Source of the DNA: Propionibacteriaceae bacterium
GTDB taxonomy: Bacteria > Actinomycetota > Actinomycetes > Propionibacteriales > Propionibacteriaceae
DNA length: 14,706 bases
Direction: 5' to 3'
NCBI GenBank assembly: GCA_030528545.1
Contig: JAUMYR010000065.1
Coordinates: forward strand, 1-14,706
Numbering within the stretch: position 1 is the first letter of the stretch; each line of letters begins with the position of its first letter. Made by a program: the position numbers and the translations under genes. The notes beneath the pieces are model-generated. The model saw only the letters and a list, made by a program, of their open reading frames with translations. It did no database searches and was not told where the DNA came from. Shown in pieces: positions 14,389 to 14,706 of this stretch.

Positions 14389-14706
14389 GCACGCAACGAG
14401 AACGGCGCTGGCGCTTGCTGCTTGGGGCCCCGCCAGAGAGCGGACCAGAGGTCGAGCTCGGTCCCGATGAAGCCGCGATGGATGCCGCCCTGGCCGCGCT
14501 CTACGACGGAGCCGGGGGCGCGAACGAAGAAAGGAGCGCGGGTCTGGGGTCATCGGCTCCGAGGGTGGCGCGCTGGCTTGGAGACATCCGTACCTACTTC
14601 CCGTCGCGGGTGGTGCAGGTGATGCAGGCCGACGCCATCGACCGCCTGGGACTGACCCGGCTGTTACTCGAACCCGAGATGCTGCGCAGCGTCGAACCGG
14701 ACGTCC
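14385..14706 (+). CDS. VWA-domain (CoxE-like) protein, N-terminal part
   Basis: The gene runs off the right edge; 107 residues are visible. They include RRWRLLLG near the start, an acidic segment with MDAALAALYD, then SAPRVARWLGDIRTYFP and QVMQADAIDRLGLTRLL. These blocks are the characteristic N-terminal helical region of the CoxE-like VWA proteins that accompany DUF5682 and MoxR genes. The VWA domain itself, with its metal-ion-dependent adhesion site, would lie beyond the window, so it is not seen. The ATG at 14385 overlaps the DUF5682 stop as ATGA and is preceded by a G-rich stretch that may serve as a ribosome site. It is predicted to be the VWA partner of the MoxR ATPase at 11157-12242. 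Confidence 0.8.
   Translation, partial: MSTQRERRWRLLLGAPPESGPEVELGPDEAAMDAALAALYDGAGGANEERSAGLGSSAPRVARWLGDIRTYFPSRVVQVMQADAIDRLGLTRLLLEPEMLRSVEPDV

Noticed and set aside
1..14706. CRISPR array, rRNA, tRNA or replication origin
   Set aside because: I saw no regularly spaced direct repeats, no rRNA-like sequence, no cloverleaf that pairs and no repeated DnaA-type boxes.

Overview
The window looks like chromosomal DNA from a high-GC Actinomycetota. G+C is very high from about 4.4 kb onwards, the start sites look actinobacterial (GTG starts, ATGA couplings, two candidate leaderless starts), and the proteins are of actinobacterial type. I cannot name a genus. Two regions with different base composition are joined near 4.2-4.4 kb. 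As a sample, positions 1381-1440 hold 33 G+C of 60, while 7501-7560 hold 43 of 60.

Region A (1-65) is the last 20 codons of ychF, a conserved housekeeping GTPase/ATPase gene. Region B (66 to about 4340) is an AT-richer accessory island. It has a 650-base stretch without a supported gene, then a tight three-gene operon (749-2584). The operon encodes a small coiled-coil protein, an AAA+ ATPase that is unmistakably like Rubisco activase, and a 179-residue protein of unknown fold that may be HORMA-like. Inward-facing, imperfect inverted repeats bracket the operon (136-177 and 2770-2811). The right-hand one adjoins a decayed transposase C-terminus of ISL3 type. This suggests that the operon is, or was, a passenger between insertion-sequence ends. 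Convergent to it is a serine hydrolase of the beta-lactamase/FmtA class (2830-4194, minus strand) with a membrane-anchoring C-terminus.

Region C (about 4400-8340) returns to high GC. It holds an ACR3-like arsenite/bile-acid-type transporter, a perfect 10-bp-arm palindrome (5413-5435) that looks like an operator, and a complete P2A-type (calcium-type) P-type ATPase.

Region D (8450 to the window end) is one translationally coupled operon: SWIM zinc-finger protein, DUF5691-like protein, MoxR-type AAA+ ATPase, DUF5682-like protein, and the N-terminus of a VWA (CoxE-like) protein. Three of its four junctions are ATGA overlaps and the fourth is a 4-base gap. The gene set fits a MoxR/VWA chaperone-type complex with a possible TIKI/EreA-like hydrolase as client or effector.

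The best candidate for an undescribed system is the three-gene operon at 749-2584. It combines a Rubisco-activase-type remodeller, no Rubisco in sight, two small uncharacterised partners and mobile-element boundaries.
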